From Bacteroidales bacterium UBA5382 (GTDB lineage Bacteria > Bacteroidota > Bacteroidia > Bacteroidales > Dysgonomonadaceae): a stretch of 64,000 nt of DNA. The DNA lies in contig DHOU01000039.1 of assembly GCA_002409745.1 (NCBI GenBank), positions 1 through 64,000 on the forward strand, in the 5' to 3' direction. The notes beneath the pieces were generated by a model that was not told the DNA's origin, did not search any database, and saw only the letters and a list, made by a program, of their open reading frames with translations. The translations under genes were made by a program, and so were the position numbers. Positions within the stretch are counted from its first letter, which is position 1. Every line of letters begins with the position of its first letter. Positions 34,746-43,532 of the stretch are shown one piece after another.

Positions 34746-36326
34746 ATGGTTTATACATATGATTTTCTGGTCATAGGATCCGGTATTGCGGGGATGAGTT
34801 ATGCGTTGAAAGTTGCCGCTCATGGAAAAGTCGCCGTCATTGCGAAAAATTCGCTGGAAGATGCCAATACGTTTTATGCGCAAGGCGGAATCGCTTCCGT
34901 TACCAATCCTTGGGACAATTTCGAAAAACATATTGCCGATACGCTCGACGCGGGCGCCGGCTTGTGCGATAAAACGGTAGTTGAAAAGGTCATCCGGGAA
35001 GCCCCTGCGCAAATTAAAGAGTTGATCAGTTGGGGCGTCGATTTCGACAAAGATGATAAGGGCAATTTCGATCTTCATCGCGAAGGGGGGCATTCGGAGT
35101 TCCGCATCCTTCATCATAAAGATAATACAGGCGCCGAGATACAGATGAGCTTGATCGATACGGTGCGCAATCATCCCAATATCGATGTCTTCGATCAGCA
35201 TTTCGCCATCGAAATACTCACGCAGCATCATTTGGGGCAGGTTGTCACCCGCCACACGCCCGGCATTGAATGTTACGGCGCTTATATCCTGAATCAGGAG
35301 ACGAACGAAATCGACACGTTCCTTTCGCGGGTAACCATGATGGCTACCGGCGGCATCGGTTGTATATATCAAACAACCACCAATCCGCTGGTGGCGACCG
35401 GCGACGGCATTGCGATGGTGGCCCGCGCCAAAGGCGAAATAAAAGGAATGGAATTCGTGCAATTTCATCCCACGGCTTTTTTCCATCCGAGCGAACGGCC
35501 TTCGTTTTTGATCAGCGAGGCGATGAGAGGCTATGGGGGCGTGTTGAAGACGTGCGACGGACAGGAGTTTATGCAGAAGTACGATGCGCGTAAATCGCTT
35601 GCGCCCCGCGATATCGTGGCCCGGGCGATCGATACGGAAATGAAAAACCGTGGAGACGACCATGTGTTCCTCGATGTCAGGCACAAAAATGCGGAAGAGA
35701 CTAAAAAGCATTTCCCGACCATTTACGAAAAATGCCTTTCGTATGGCATCGATATCACTCAAGACATGATTCCGGTGGCGCCCGCCGCGCATTACCTGTG
35801 CGGCGGCATTAAAGTCGACCTCGACGGACAAACGAGTATCAGCCGTTTGTATGCCAACGGCGAATGCGCCTGCACCGGGCTTCACGGCGCCAACCGGCTG
35901 GCATCGAATTCGCTCATCGAGGCAGTGGTGTTTGCCGACGCTGCGGCAAAACATTCCATACCGCGCTTCCACGACTACTCGCTGCGGGAGGACATTCCGC
36001 ACTGGAACGCCGAAGGGACGTCGCTGCCCGAAGAAATGGTGCTTGTCACGCAAAGCTATAAGGAAGTGGGACAAATCATGTCGTCATATGTGGGCATCGT
36101 TCGTTCCGACCTGCGCCTGCAACGGGCGATGGACCGGCTCAACATCCTGTTCCGCGAAACGGAAGATTTCTTCCACCGCTCCGTGGTGTCGAGGGATATC
36201 TGCGAATTGCGGAATATCATCAAGGTGGGATATATGGTCATTAAGCAGGCCACGGCGAGAAAAGAAAGCCGGGGATTGCATTACACGATCGATTATCCGG
36301 GCAAGGATCCGCTCTCTATATTATAA
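34746..36326 (+). CDS. nadB: L-aspartate oxidase
   Basis: FAD enzyme that oxidises L-aspartate to iminoaspartate, the first step of de novo NAD synthesis; in anaerobes fumarate can serve as electron acceptor. 526 residues. The FAD-binding motif GSGIAGMSYAL is at the N-terminus; HREGGHSEFRILHH, the active-site region TGGIGCIYQTTTNPLVATGDG, and HPTAFFHP follow; GLHGANRLASNSLIEA and a C-terminal helical domain close the protein. nadA and nadC are not in view. Head of a closely spaced five-gene run; folP starts 6 bp after its stop. Confidence 0.95.
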   Translation: MVYTYDFLVIGSGIAGMSYALKVAAHGKVAVIAKNSLEDANTFYAQGGIASVTNPWDNFEKHIADTLDAGAGLCDKTVVEKVIREAPAQIKELISWGVDFDKDDKGNFDLHREGGHSEFRILHHKDNTGAEIQMSLIDTVRNHPNIDVFDQHFAIEILTQHHLGQVVTRHTPGIECYGAYILNQETNEIDTFLSRVTMMATGGIGCIYQTTTNPLVATGDGIAMVARAKGEIKGMEFVQFHPTAFFHPSERPSFLISEAMRGYGGVLKTCDGQEFMQKYDARKSLAPRDIVARAIDTEMKNRGDDHVFLDVRHKNAEETKKHFPTIYEKCLSYGIDITQDMIPVAPAAHYLCGGIKVDLDGQTSISRLYANGECACTGLHGANRLASNSLIEAVVFADAAAKHSIPRFHDYSLREDIPHWNAEGTSLPEEMVLVTQSYKEVGQIMSSYVGIVRSDLRLQRAMDRLNILFRETEDFFHRSVVSRDICELRNIIKVGYMVIKQATARKESRGLHYTIDYPGKDPLSIL

Positions 36327-36332
36327 TAAGGT

Positions 36333-37178
36333 ATGCCGACGAAGTCAATTTGCATAAAGGGGAAGCTTGTGGAATTATCCGCGCCGCTGGTGATGGGGAT
36401 TGTAAACGTCACGCCCGATTCGTTTTTCGAGGGGAGCCGGAAGCAAACCGAAGAGGAAATCGTGCAGCGCTGCCGGCAGATTGTGGAAGAAGGCGGAGCC
36501 ATCATCGATGTGGGCGCCCAGTCGACCAATCCGCATTCGGAATGGTTAACGGCTCCGCAAGAGGCTGCCCGGCTGATGCCTGCACTGCGGCTCATCCGGA
36601 AAGAGTTTCCCGATGCGGTATTGTCGGTGGATACGTTTTATGCCGATGTCGCCCGGCAGGCCGTGGAGGAATACGGGGCGGATATCATCAACGATGTGTC
36701 GGGCGGACAGATCGATGCGGATATGTTCGCCACGGCGGCGGCGCTCAACGTGCCTTACATCCTGATGCACATGCGGGGCGTGCCGCAAACCATGCAACAG
36801 CACACCGATTACGAGCATTTTATTCAGGAATTGATTTATTATTTCTCGGAAAAGAAAGCGCAGCTTGACCAGTTGGGTGTGAACGATATCATTATCGATC
36901 CGGGATTCGGCTTCAGCAAAACGCTGAATCAGAACTACGAATTGATGGCTTATCTAAAATATTTTAATATCTTTGATGCACCGGTGTTGGTGGGCATTTC
37001 GCGGAAATCGATGATCTCTCGTCTGTTGGATGTGTCGCCCGAAGAGAGTCTCAACGGTACTTCCGTGTTGCATACCTACTCGCTGTTGTGCGGGGCCGAT
37101 ATCCTGCGGGTACACGACGTGAAGGAAGCCGTGGAATGTGTACGGATTATCTCGAAAATAAAAGAATTTACAAAATAA
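36333..37178 (+). CDS. folP: Dihydropteroate synthase
   Basis: Joins p-aminobenzoate to dihydropterin pyrophosphate in folate synthesis; target of sulfonamides. 281 residues. Motifs: MGIVNVTPDSFFEGSR (pterin/Mg site), GGAIIDVGAQSTNPHSE, NDVSGGQID, LMHMRGVPQTMQ, DPGFGFSKTLNQNYEL, and a C-terminal HTYSLLCGADILRVHDV. In the second motif STNP replaces the more usual STRP, a variation at a pABA/sulfonamide loop also seen in other Bacteroidetes. Between nadB (6 bp) and cdaA (7 bp), in one operon. Confidence 0.95.
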   Translation: MPTKSICIKGKLVELSAPLVMGIVNVTPDSFFEGSRKQTEEEIVQRCRQIVEEGGAIIDVGAQSTNPHSEWLTAPQEAARLMPALRLIRKEFPDAVLSVDTFYADVARQAVEEYGADIINDVSGGQIDADMFATAAALNVPYILMHMRGVPQTMQQHTDYEHFIQELIYYFSEKKAQLDQLGVNDIIIDPGFGFSKTLNQNYELMAYLKYFNIFDAPVLVGISRKSMISRLLDVSPEESLNGTSVLHTYSLLCGADILRVHDVKEAVECVRIISKIKEFTK

Positions 37179-37185
37179 TACGCTT

Positions 37186-37947
37186 ATGTTTAGTCATTTC
37201 GGATTTAAAGACCTCGTCGATGTCATCTTAGTGGGCATGTTGCTCTATTACCTGTTTTTGCAGGTAAAGATATCGGGTTTGCGTCCGCTGTTTGCCGGCA
37301 TTCTCATCTTTTTGGTGATCTGGGTGTTGGTGTCGCAGGTATTCGATATGATGTTGCTCGGATCGATTCTCGATCAGTTTGTGAGCGTGGGTTTGTTTCT
37401 ATTGGTCATCCTGTTTCAGGACGAAATCCGGCGGTTCCTCATGTCGCTCGGATCCAAGCGCGGGTGGAACATTATCTCGAAACTGTTCTTTCCCGCCGAT
37501 AAACAGAAAAAAGACCGGTCGTATTATACGGCGCTTGTACTGGCGTGCATGAATATGTCGAAAACCAATACCGGCGCCCTTATCGTGGTGCAAGGCGATA
37601 TCCAGTTGGGGCTCTATGAGCAGACGGGCGAAATCATCAACGCCGACATTTCGTCGCGCCTCATCGAAAATATCTTCTTCAAAAACAGTCCCCTTCACGA
37701 CGGGGCGATGATTGTGGTGGGAAAGAAGATCAAGGCGGCGGGATGCATCTTGCCCGTATCGCAGAATCCGAATATCCCGAAGCATTTGGGATTGAGGCAC
37801 CGCGCCGGACTGGGTATCTCGCAGGAAACCGATGCCAAGGTGATTATTGTGTCGGAAGAGCGCGGAAAGATATCGTTCGCATCGGAAGGCCGGTTGAAAC
37901 TGAATATTACGCCGGAAGATTTGCAACAATTACTTCTTGAAGAATAG
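37186..37947 (+). CDS. cdaA: Diadenylate cyclase CdaA
   Basis: Membrane-bound enzyme joining two ATP to c-di-AMP, a second messenger for potassium, osmotic and cell-wall control. 253 residues: three N-terminal TM helices (about 11-85, e.g. LFAGILIFLVIWVLVSQVF), then the DAC domain with DGA at 172-174 (SPLHDGAMIVV) and RHR at 204-206 (LGLRHRAGLGI), both needed for catalysis. The absence of a cdaR/ybbR neighbour, found with cdaA in Firmicutes, is noted; folP next to cdaA is a regular arrangement in Bacteroidetes. A likely target is the KimA importer 11 kb upstream. Confidence 0.95.
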   Translation: MFSHFGFKDLVDVILVGMLLYYLFLQVKISGLRPLFAGILIFLVIWVLVSQVFDMMLLGSILDQFVSVGLFLLVILFQDEIRRFLMSLGSKRGWNIISKLFFPADKQKKDRSYYTALVLACMNMSKTNTGALIVVQGDIQLGLYEQTGEIINADISSRLIENIFFKNSPLHDGAMIVVGKKIKAAGCILPVSQNPNIPKHLGLRHRAGLGISQETDAKVIIVSEERGKISFASEGRLKLNITPEDLQQLLLEE

Positions 37948-37965
37948 AAAGGGCTGTCAACAGGA

Positions 37966-39072
37966 ATGATTCTCACAAAACTATCCATCATCAATTATAA
38001 AAATCTGGAGCAGGCGGAACTCGAGTTGTCGCCCAAAATCAATTGTTTTATCGGCAACAACGGAATGGGTAAAACCAATCTGCTCGACGCCGTATATTAC
38101 CTGTCGTTTTGCAAAAGTTTTACGAATCCGATTGATTCGCAAATTATCCGCCACGAAGCGGAGGTGTGCATGCTTCAGGGAAAGTATACGTTTGAAGATG
38201 GAGCGAGTGAAGAGATTTACTGCGCCTTGCGCCGGCGGCAGAAAAAGCAGTTCAAACGCAATAAGAAGGAATATGACCGCCTTTCGGACCATATCGGATT
38301 TATTCCTTTGGTGATGATTTCGCCGGCCGATAACGAGTTGATTCTCGGAGGAAGCGACGAGCGGCGCCGGTTTATGGATATGGCCGTTTCGCAGTTCGAC
38401 AAGGAGTACCTGAATGCGTTGGTGCGTTACAACAAGGCGTTGCAACAGCGCAACGTGCTGCTGAAAGAGCCGGAGGAGCGCATCGATGCCACATTGCTCG
38501 ACCTGTGGGAAGACCAAATGGCCGGCGATGGCGTGCTGATCCATCGCAAACGGCGCGATTTTATTGAAGACCTGACGCCCATATTCAACGAATTTTATAC
38601 CCGCATCAGTCGCTCGAACGAAAAGGTATCGTTCGATTATATTTCGCAACTCACCGGTAACGATTTCCGCAGTATCCTGCGTGGCAACCGCTATCGCGAT
38701 ATGGCGATGGGGCACACCACGGCGGGCGTGCATCGCGACGAGCTGGAGATGCTGCTCGACGGCTTCCCCATTAAAAAGGTGGGCTCGCAAGGGCAAAACA
38801 AAACGTACTTCGTGTCGTTGCGCCTCGCGCAGTTTCGTTTCCTGATGCAGACTCGGAAAGAAACGCCCATCTTGTTGCTCGACGATGTGTTCGACCGCCT
38901 CGACGCCCAACGCGTGGAAGAGATCGTCAAGTTGGTGTCGGAAGAGCAGTTCGGGCAAATTTTCATTTCGGACACCAACCGCGAGTCGTTGGATAAAATT
39001 CTGGACGGGTTACAAAACAACCATGCTGTTTTCTCCGTAAAAGACGGGGAGATTCAACGTCTTAACGAGTAA
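37966..39072 (+). CDS. recF: DNA replication/repair protein RecF
   Basis: SMC-like ATPase that helps load RecA at gaps. 368 residues; Walker A GNNGMGKTNLLDAVYYL near residue 33, the family FVSLRLAQFRFL (signature-like) and Walker B TPILLLDDVFDRLD near 305, then IFISDTNRESL. Unusually it is not beside dnaN or gyrB; it follows cdaA by 18 bp and precedes the DUF721 gene by 4 bp, the recF-DUF721 pair being common across bacteria. Confidence 0.96.
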   Translation: MILTKLSIINYKNLEQAELELSPKINCFIGNNGMGKTNLLDAVYYLSFCKSFTNPIDSQIIRHEAEVCMLQGKYTFEDGASEEIYCALRRRQKKQFKRNKKEYDRLSDHIGFIPLVMISPADNELILGGSDERRRFMDMAVSQFDKEYLNALVRYNKALQQRNVLLKEPEERIDATLLDLWEDQMAGDGVLIHRKRRDFIEDLTPIFNEFYTRISRSNEKVSFDYISQLTGNDFRSILRGNRYRDMAMGHTTAGVHRDELEMLLDGFPIKKVGSQGQNKTYFVSLRLAQFRFLMQTRKETPILLLDDVFDRLDAQRVEEIVKLVSEEQFGQIFISDTNRESLDKILDGLQNNHAVFSVKDGEIQRLNE

Positions 39073-39076
39073 ACAT

Positions 39077-39370
39077 ATGTTCAAGAAAAACGCGCAGTCA
39101 TTGGGAGAAGTTTTGGCCGACTTTTTTGAAAAAAATCCGGGTATCAAAACGAAATTGGCCGAGCACAAGGCGGTCGACGGGTGGCATGAAGTGCTTGGAG
39201 AGGGGGTAGCACATTATACGAAAAACGTATATATGAAACGTGGTACGCTTTATGTACAGTTGGCTTCGTCGGTGTTGCGCGCCGAATTACTCATGAACAA
39301 ACCGGCGTTGATAAAGAAACTCAACGAACATGCGGGCATGACGGTGGTGCGCGATATCGTACTGCGCTGA
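39077..39370 (+). CDS. DUF721 domain protein
   Basis: 97-residue cytosolic protein of the DUF721 (DciA-like) superfamily: AVDGWHEVLGEGVAHYTKNVYMKRGTLYV and VLRAELLMNKPALIKKLNEH are the family core, a KH-like fold. DciA members load the replicative helicase in many bacteria; this short form lies directly after recF as it often does, which fits a replication role by association. Whether it is the true DciA is inference. Confidence 0.85.
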   Translation: MFKKNAQSLGEVLADFFEKNPGIKTKLAEHKAVDGWHEVLGEGVAHYTKNVYMKRGTLYVQLASSVLRAELLMNKPALIKKLNEHAGMTVVRDIVLR

Positions 39371-39384
39371 ATTTCCCTCCAAAC

Positions 39385-39540
39385 GTATCGTTTTAGGGCT
39401 TTTCAATCTTCAATTTTCTTTCAGAACACCGTTTTGGAACTTTCTATCATTCTTCTTTCTTCCAAATCAACCTTTTGGGAACCTTCCCGGGTATGTTTTT
39501 CCTTCCGAAGCCTTTTTTCGGGGCGACCGTGTTCCCCTGA
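39385..39540. repeat. 41-bp degenerate tandem repeat
   Basis: Three to four units start GTTTTAGGG, GTTTTGGAAC, CTTTTGGGAAC and CTTTTTTCGGGG at 41, 41 and 40 bp spacing. T/C-rich in between. It fills the gap between two convergent genes. Confidence 0.65.
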
Positions 39541-39570
39541 ATCGTTGAAAACGGGCGTATGGGTATAACA

Positions 39571-40206
39571 TCAGAAAAAAGCCGATATGCCGACGAAGAA
39601 TCCCGAGGGATAAGGCGAGTTGACATGCTGTATCAGGTCGTAGTTGAGCGTGATGTGCGAGGAACCTACCCGCAGTCCGCCGCCGACAACCAACGAAGGC
39701 ACCCATCCCTGCGAACGGCTTCTCTCGCCGGTCGCTTCATCGGTGTAACCCGCCCACAGGTAATTGATTTCGGGTTGGGCGAAGAGGGTGAGGAATCGTA
39801 CGGGATATACATAGCCGAAGATATTCGCTCCGAGCAAATGATTTTTATAAAGATAGGAGGATTGGTAAGAGTATCCGCGCGTTTTCATATAATAATATTT
39901 CATGCCGGCGCCGGCCATGAAATAATGGTTGAACTGATAACCCACCTGCGGGCCGATATTGAACACCGAGTAATTGCGGCTGAAGGAGAGTCCCAGCGTG
40001 GCGCCGATGCGCAAGTTTCCCCTGGGCTCTTCCGACTCGTCGTCGGGGGCAGGCTCTTCCGGGCGGTTAGCCGTTGCGATGCGATCTTTGCGCAGATGGA
40101 TGTTGCGCTCGTCGTCGGCCGCCACGCGGATGGTGTCGTAGGTGATTACCTGCGCCGCAAGGGAGAAGGGTGCGATAAGGAGAAAAAGACCGATTATTTT
40201 GTTCAT
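39571..40206 (-). CDS. Outer-membrane beta-barrel protein
   Basis: 211 residues from ATG 40206 (MNKIIGLFLLIAPFSLAAQV is a signal peptide). After an acidic linker (EEPAPDDESEEP) come alternating hydrophobic strands, e.g. RIGATLGLSFSRNYSVFNIG, YFMAGAGMKYYYMKTRGY, LVVGGGLRVGSSHITLNY, ending with the aromatic FFVGISAFF expected of a BAM-inserted barrel. It resembles the OprF/porin-like beta-barrel proteins of Bacteroidetes in general form only. The longer ORF start (40296) reads through repeat sequence and is rejected. Function unknown. Confidence 0.75.
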   Translation of the reverse strand: MNKIIGLFLLIAPFSLAAQVITYDTIRVAADDERNIHLRKDRIATANRPEEPAPDDESEEPRGNLRIGATLGLSFSRNYSVFNIGPQVGYQFNHYFMAGAGMKYYYMKTRGYSYQSSYLYKNHLLGANIFGYVYPVRFLTLFAQPEINYLWAGYTDEATGERSRSQGWVPSLVVGGGLRVGSSHITLNYDLIQHVNSPYPSGFFVGISAFF

Positions 40207-40289
40207 TCCGTTGGATAAATGGGTTTGTATGACTGCAAAAATAGTAAAAAAAGTTGATACACGGAGGATGCCGGAAGTTTCACAGTTAC

Positions 40290-40380
40290 CCGTCACCTAT
40301 TGTCTCTTTATCTCCCTGTCTCCCTGTCCCTTTGTCCCTTTGTCTCCCTCTTTGTCCCTTAAGGGTCCCTCAAGTCCCCC
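40290..40380. repeat. GTCTCCCT / GTCCCTTT short tandem repeat
   Basis: Eight-base units GTCTCCCT and GTCCCTTT repeated about eight times between two minus-strand genes. The mnmD C-terminus (QGDLRDP) is encoded by its right margin, and the same CCCTTTGTCCCTTT word lies before xerD at about 10113. Confidence 0.75.
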
Positions 40381-41051
40381 TGTTCCCGTCTCCACCCCCG
40401 CAACATCTCGCGTTTACCGGGCGGTCCGGGCAAGCGTTCCACGGCAAAACCGGCCGCTTGCAGCATGCGCCGGACACTTCCTTTGGCGCAATAAGTGGTG
40501 ATGACGGCGCCTCCGGCACAAGCCTCATAAATTTTGTCGAACAGCGCTTGTGTCCAAACCCCGGGCTGCTTGTCGGGGGCGAAAGCATCAAAATACACCA
40601 CGTCGAACAGTCCGTCGAAACAGAAACTGTCGGGTTTACTGAAGTCCCATTGCCGCTTTTCGAGGACAAACGCGGGAGTGATCGCTTGTGCGCGATCCCA
40701 AGGCAAGGCGTGCAACTGTAGAAAATGATCGTTTCTATCGGGAGCGATTAATGAGGCAAAATTCAGTTTTCGGGCATCCTGTAACGAAAGCGGATACAAT
40801 TCGAGCGAAGTGTAATGCGCCGTCTGCTGTCTTTTTTCCGTTTCGAGTAAGGTCAGGAAGGCATTGAGTCCCGTTCCGAAGCCCACTTCCAATATCCGTA
40901 CATGCGGCTTTTGGCACCGATGTAACGCGGCGTCGATATATACATGCCGGGCTTCCTGTAGGGCGCCGTGCGTGGAGTGATAGTGCTCGTCCAATGCCGG
41001 AACGTATAATGTATGCGAGCCGTCTTCCGTTATCTCAAAATCGAATTTCAT
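40359..41051 (-). CDS. mnmD: tRNA 5-methylaminomethyl-2-thiouridine methyltransferase MnmD
   Basis: SAM-dependent methyltransferase completing the mnm5s2U modification at the tRNA wobble base; equals the N-terminal half of E. coli MnmC. 230 residues. SAM site ILEVGFGTGLNAFLTLLE, then YFDAFAPDKQPGVWT (the DAFxPxxxPxxW motif of the family) and YCAKGSVRRMLQAAGF with the GPPGKREMLRG end. No oxidase half is fused, so it is the stand-alone MnmD form. The last residues lie in repeat sequence. Confidence 0.92.
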   Translation of the reverse strand: MKFDFEITEDGSHTLYVPALDEHYHSTHGALQEARHVYIDAALHRCQKPHVRILEVGFGTGLNAFLTLLETEKRQQTAHYTSLELYPLSLQDARKLNFASLIAPDRNDHFLQLHALPWDRAQAITPAFVLEKRQWDFSKPDSFCFDGLFDVVYFDAFAPDKQPGVWTQALFDKIYEACAGGAVITTYCAKGSVRRMLQAAGFAVERLPGPPGKREMLRGWRREQGDLRDP

Positions 41052-41305
41052 TTGATTAAAATACGAAGGAATTGTGAAGAAATAAACGATTTATTCTGAG
41101 TTATTCTTTTTCCATTTTCCTTCGTCCTGAATCTCGTCGATAGGGCCGCTATAAACATCGATTTACGTCTTGAAAAATAAAAAAATAACTTCGTCATTTC
41201 TGAAAACTTTATTTATTGAAAATACCTAAACGAAACAAAAGTATCAAATCTTTGTTTACTATTTTATCGAACGCTAAAAATTCTTACCTTCGCTTTAAAA
41301 AATAA

Positions 41306-42217
41306 ATGAAGAAGACTACTTATATTCTTGTTATCGTTGTTTTGTTGTTGTCCGCCGGGTGCCGGCCGGGATCAAAAGCCGGGCAACACTCCTCCGGGGA
41401 GCGTGTCCTTACCGTGACCATCGAGCCGCAACGGTTTTTTCTGGAAAAGATTGTGGGGGATCGGTTTACCGTAAATACATTGATTCCCCCCGGCGCTAAT
41501 CACGAAACCTATGAGCCGGCGCCTTCGGTGATGACCGATTTGGGCAAGAGTTCCATTTACTTTAAAGTGGGAGCATTGGGTTTCGAGAACGCTTGGTCGG
41601 AGCGTTTGGGTAAAAATAATCCGGATGTAGTGGTGGTCAATTGCAGCGAAGGCATCGAGGCGATAGAAGATGCGCATAGCGATCATGCTCATCATTCGCA
41701 CGAAGGACATACCCATTCGCATAGTGAAGGCATCGATCCGCACGTGTGGACATCACCGTCGGCTGTGCGCATATTTACAGCCAATATGTATAAGGCGGTG
41801 GTCGAGGCGGATCCCGAAAACGAAGCCTTTTATAAAGCGAACTTCGACTCGCTGACCCGGCGTATAGACCGTACCGACAGCCTTATCCGAGACTTGTTGC
41901 AGGACATTCCTTCACGCGGATTTGTCATTTATCATCCCGCGCTCGGTTATTTTGCCCGAGACTACGGGTTACATCAATACAGCATTGAGTTCGAAGGCAA
42001 AAACCCGTCGCCTCGTCAACTCAAAGAACTGGTCGACATCGCTCACGCCGAAAACATCCATATCGTGTTTATCGAAAAGGGATACGATACGAAGAACGCC
42101 GAAGTGATGGCGAAGGAAATCGGAGCGCGCACGTATACCATCGATCCGTTGGCGTATGACTGGGACGGCGAGTTGCTGCGCATTGCCCGTATTTTAGCCG
42201 GAAAAAACAATGAATAA
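41306..42217 (+). CDS. znuA: Zinc ABC transporter substrate-binding lipoprotein ZnuA
   Basis: Cluster A-I metal-binding protein that captures Zn(II) (or Mn) in the periplasm. 303 residues, lipobox LSAGC with Cys19. The first metal His is in PPGANHETYEP; a flexible His/Asp/Glu-rich loop (HSDHAHHSHEGHTHSHSE) at about 123-141 is typical of zinc rather than manganese proteins; HVWTSPSAVR holds the second His, and FVIYHPALGYFARDYGL the third; the final Asp is in TYTIDPL. Overlaps znuC by 8 bp. No znuB permease follows, which is unusual. Confidence 0.93.
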   Translation: MKKTTYILVIVVLLLSAGCRPGSKAGQHSSGERVLTVTIEPQRFFLEKIVGDRFTVNTLIPPGANHETYEPAPSVMTDLGKSSIYFKVGALGFENAWSERLGKNNPDVVVVNCSEGIEAIEDAHSDHAHHSHEGHTHSHSEGIDPHVWTSPSAVRIFTANMYKAVVEADPENEAFYKANFDSLTRRIDRTDSLIRDLLQDIPSRGFVIYHPALGYFARDYGLHQYSIEFEGKNPSPRQLKELVDIAHAENIHIVFIEKGYDTKNAEVMAKEIGARTYTIDPLAYDWDGELLRIARILAGKNNE

Positions 42218-42995
42218 ATTACTCGAAATACAAAACCTGACGGTTGGATACGACGCTAAGCCCGAAGTCTTGAAGGGGGTGTCGCTGTCGGTGTACGAAC
42301 GCGATTTCCTCGGCATTATCGGTCCGAACGGCGGCGGTAAAACGACCTTGCTCAAAACGATTCTCGGATTGATTAAACCGTCGGTCGGAACCATTACCTT
42401 TTTCGACGAAGGCAGGTCCGTCCCCGACATCAATATCGGGTATCTGCCGCAGATAAACCAAATCGATAAAAAGTTTCCCATATCGGTTTCCCAAGTCATC
42501 CTTTCGGGACTTACCCCGTCGGGCAGGCTTTTCAAACGCTATACCCTCGCAGATCGGGAGCAGGTAAAGCGGGTGGCCGGGCAACTCGGCATCGAACCCT
42601 TGCTCGACAAGCCGATAGGAGAACTCTCGGGCGGGCAATTGCAACGGGTGCTGCTGGGTCGGGCTATTATCGACAATCCGAAATTGATTATCCTCGACGA
42701 GCCGAGTTCGTATGTCGACAAGCTCTTCGAAACCAACTTCTACAAACTGCTCGGCGAGCTTAATAAAGAGATTGCCATTATTCTTGTTTCGCACGATGTG
42801 GGCACGGTGCTTTCGATGGTAAAGAATATCGCCTGCGTCAATGAGGGCTTGCATTATCACTCCGGCGCCGGTATTTCCAACGAATGGTTGCTGGCGGCTT
42901 ACGATTCGTGCCCCGTTGAGATTCTCGGGCACGGCTCGCTTCCGCACCGGGTGGTGCTGGATCATACCGTAGATGCGAACTCTAAAAAAGCATGA
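42210..42995 (+). CDS. znuC: Zinc ABC transporter ATP-binding protein ZnuC
   Basis: Cytoplasmic ATPase of the metal importer. 261 residues: Walker A GPNGGGKTT, Q-loop GYLPQINQID, signature LSGGQLQRVLL, Walker B LIILDEPSSYVD, and switch His in VSHDVGTVL. The ATG lies within the last codons of znuA (8-bp overlap), so translation is coupled. The next gene is DUF456, not a znuB permease; the partner permease must be coded elsewhere or the pair uses a different one. Confidence 0.93.
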   Translation: MNKLLEIQNLTVGYDAKPEVLKGVSLSVYERDFLGIIGPNGGGKTTLLKTILGLIKPSVGTITFFDEGRSVPDINIGYLPQINQIDKKFPISVSQVILSGLTPSGRLFKRYTLADREQVKRVAGQLGIEPLLDKPIGELSGGQLQRVLLGRAIIDNPKLIILDEPSSYVDKLFETNFYKLLGELNKEIAIILVSHDVGTVLSMVKNIACVNEGLHYHSGAGISNEWLLAAYDSCPVEILGHGSLPHRVVLDHTVDANSKKA

Positions 42996-43002
42996 CGATA
43001 CG

Positions 43003-43485
43003 ATGGCGGATGTAGTGTGGATTATTTTGGCGGCAGTTTTAGTGATTATCGGTTCGGTGGGCACCGTGGCGCCCGTATTGCCGGGGGTGCCGGTGTCGTG
43101 GTTGGGATTGTTGCTGCTTAAGTTTGCACCGTCGGTGAAAGACGAACTGTCGTGGACGACGATCGTTGTATTAGGCATCGTGACACTCATTGTGAGTTTG
43201 CTTGATAACTACTTGCCGGTGTGGGGAACGCAGAAGATGGGCGGAAACAAACAGGTCGTTTGGGGCACGGCGGCGGGGTTGCTGATCGGCTTCTTTTTCG
43301 GCCCTCTCGGAATCATTCTGGGCCCTTTTGTCGGCGCCTTGGCAGGGAGCCTTTTGTCGGGTAATAAGATAAAAGCGGCTTTCAAACAAGCTTCCGGCGC
43401 ATTTGTCGGCTATATCCTCGGACTGATAGCGAAACTGGTTACCGCCGGATTCATTATTTTCTTTTTTATAAAAGCGTTGATGTAA
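43003..43485 (+). CDS. DUF456 membrane protein
   Basis: 160-residue integral membrane protein from ATG 43003 (the longer frame starting at 42973 overlaps znuC and is less likely). Hydrophobic helices: WIILAAVLVIIGSVGTVAP, TIVVLGIVTLIVSLLDNYL, and two Gly-rich segments (GTAAGLLIGFFFGPLGIILG, FVGALAGSLLSG) with the repeated small-residue motif of DUF456 (PVLPGVPVSWLGLLL). The role of the family is unknown. It follows znuC by 7 bp; cotranscription with a metal importer may be chance. Confidence 0.85.
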   Translation: MADVVWIILAAVLVIIGSVGTVAPVLPGVPVSWLGLLLLKFAPSVKDELSWTTIVVLGIVTLIVSLLDNYLPVWGTQKMGGNKQVVWGTAAGLLIGFFFGPLGIILGPFVGALAGSLLSGNKIKAAFKQASGAFVGYILGLIAKLVTAGFIIFFFIKALM

Positions 43486-43532
43486 TAGAAAGCGTATGTA
43501 GCTGTGTTACTTTATGGGATTCTTTTTAAGTT

